A stretch of DNA of 6,465 nucleotides from contig DAOVHI010000082.1 in assembly GCA_030671985.1 (NCBI GenBank), positions 1 through 6,465 on the forward strand, read 5' to 3'. The notes beneath the pieces were generated by a model. That model had not been told where the DNA came from, made no database searches, and saw only the letters and a program-made list of their open reading frames with translations. This document shows, piece after piece, positions 6,016-6,465 of this stretch. The DNA is from a bacterium (lineage in GTDB: Bacteria; JAHJDO01). Position numbers and translations under genes: made by a program. Within the stretch, counting starts at the first letter, position 1. Each line of letters opens with the position of its first letter.

Positions 6016-6465
6016 ATGATAATTAAAAGAGATAAAGATCAGATAGTTGGATATTTAGAGGATGCTTCCAATTTAGAGGGAGGTAATGCCGATATTCTCT
6101 ACATACCCGAGATCGAAGAGGAAGTAAAAGAGGCAGTTTGTGAATGCGCTAAAAATGGAGTTCCTTTAACTGTTTCTGCGGGAGGAACAGGAACAGTTGG
6201 CAGTAGAATTTCGCGAGACGGTGCTATTCTTTCAGTAGAGCGGCTGAATAAAATCATCTCAATAGATAAAAAAAACAAAAGAGCTGTTTTACAGTCGGGG
6301 GTAATTGTTGATGATTTTTTAGAAGCATTGGCAAAACAGAACTTGTTTTATCCACCATTTCCTACGGAAAGAACGGCTTTTATCGGCGGCAATATAGCAA
6401 CGAATGCTTCAGGAGAATATAGCTATTATTTTGGTCCGACACGCAATTATGTAAAAAGGATCAGG
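6016..6465 (+). CDS. FAD-linked oxidase/dehydrogenase, GlcD/lactate dehydrogenase-like, N-terminal part
   Basis: An open frame from ATG 6016 runs 150 codons to the window end without a stop. It shows the PCMH-type FAD-binding domain of the vanillyl-alcohol oxidase superfamily, as found in glycolate oxidase GlcD, D-lactate dehydrogenases and some flavin-FeS oxidoreductases. The FAD pyrophosphate loop is LTVSAGGTGTVGS (51-63), followed by ILSVERLNKIISID (71-84) and VLQSGVIVDDFL (91-102). FYPPFPTERTAFIGGNIATN (111-130), then SGEYSYYFGPTRNYVK (132-147), match the second FAD-contact region, where relatives have GGNIATNAGG and KYG-x-TRDYV. The start is 8 bases after the argS stop with no Shine-Dalgarno, so expression probably depends on coupling to argS. 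Substrate and any C-terminal FeS domain lie beyond the window, so no symbol is given. Confidence 0.87.
   Translation, partial: MIIKRDKDQIVGYLEDASNLEGGNADILYIPEIEEEVKEAVCECAKNGVPLTVSAGGTGTVGSRISRDGAILSVERLNKIISIDKKNKRAVLQSGVIVDDFLEALAKQNLFYPPFPTERTAFIGGNIATNASGEYSYYFGPTRNYVKRIR

Overview
The window is AT-rich bacterial chromosome, densely coded, with no RNA genes, mobile elements, CRISPR arrays or long repeats that I can see. Six genes are visible, plus the first 27 codons of a seventh at the left edge. A heptosyltransferase-like GT9 enzyme and a lipid-linked-sugar glycosyltransferase pair suggest a diderm (Gram-negative-type) bacterium. The AT-rich codon use and the divergent ArgS would fit an uncultured lineage such as Omnitrophota or a relative, but that placement is a weak inference.

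Left half, minus strand (transcribed right to left): a membrane GT-C/PMT-type glycosyltransferase (2135-3679), a GT2 polyprenyl-phosphate sugar synthase-like enzyme (1183-2133) and a GT9 heptosyltransferase-like enzyme (126-1178). They are separated by only 1 and 4 bases and look like one operon. The GT2 enzyme would load a sugar onto a polyprenyl carrier, the GT-C enzyme would use that donor on the outer face of the inner membrane, and the GT9 enzyme would add a sugar on the cytoplasmic face. The final glycan is unknown. After the GT9 gene, a gene starts at base 83 on the same strand whose N-terminus resembles phosphate acetyltransferase. A near-consensus sigma-70 promoter for it is embedded in the last codons of the GT9 gene.

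Right half, plus strand: after an 82-base divergent gap comes a YqeK-type HD phosphohydrolase (probable Ap4A hydrolase, 3762-4340). It overlaps by 4 bases an arginyl-tRNA synthetase gene (argS, 4337-6007). Eight bases later begins an FAD-linked oxidase of the GlcD/lactate dehydrogenase type, cut by the window end (6016-6465). An extended -10 promoter lies directly on the annotated yqeK start, so the true start may be four codons downstream.

The points most worth a second look are: the ArgS class I 'HIGH' signature, which reads N-V-V-S although the rest of the enzyme, including a canonical KMSK loop, is intact; the Asp-to-Asn change at the probable catalytic position of the GT9 enzyme; the promoter inside the GT9 gene end; and the promoter/start overlap at yqeK. 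I found no clear evidence of a wholly new multi-gene system.
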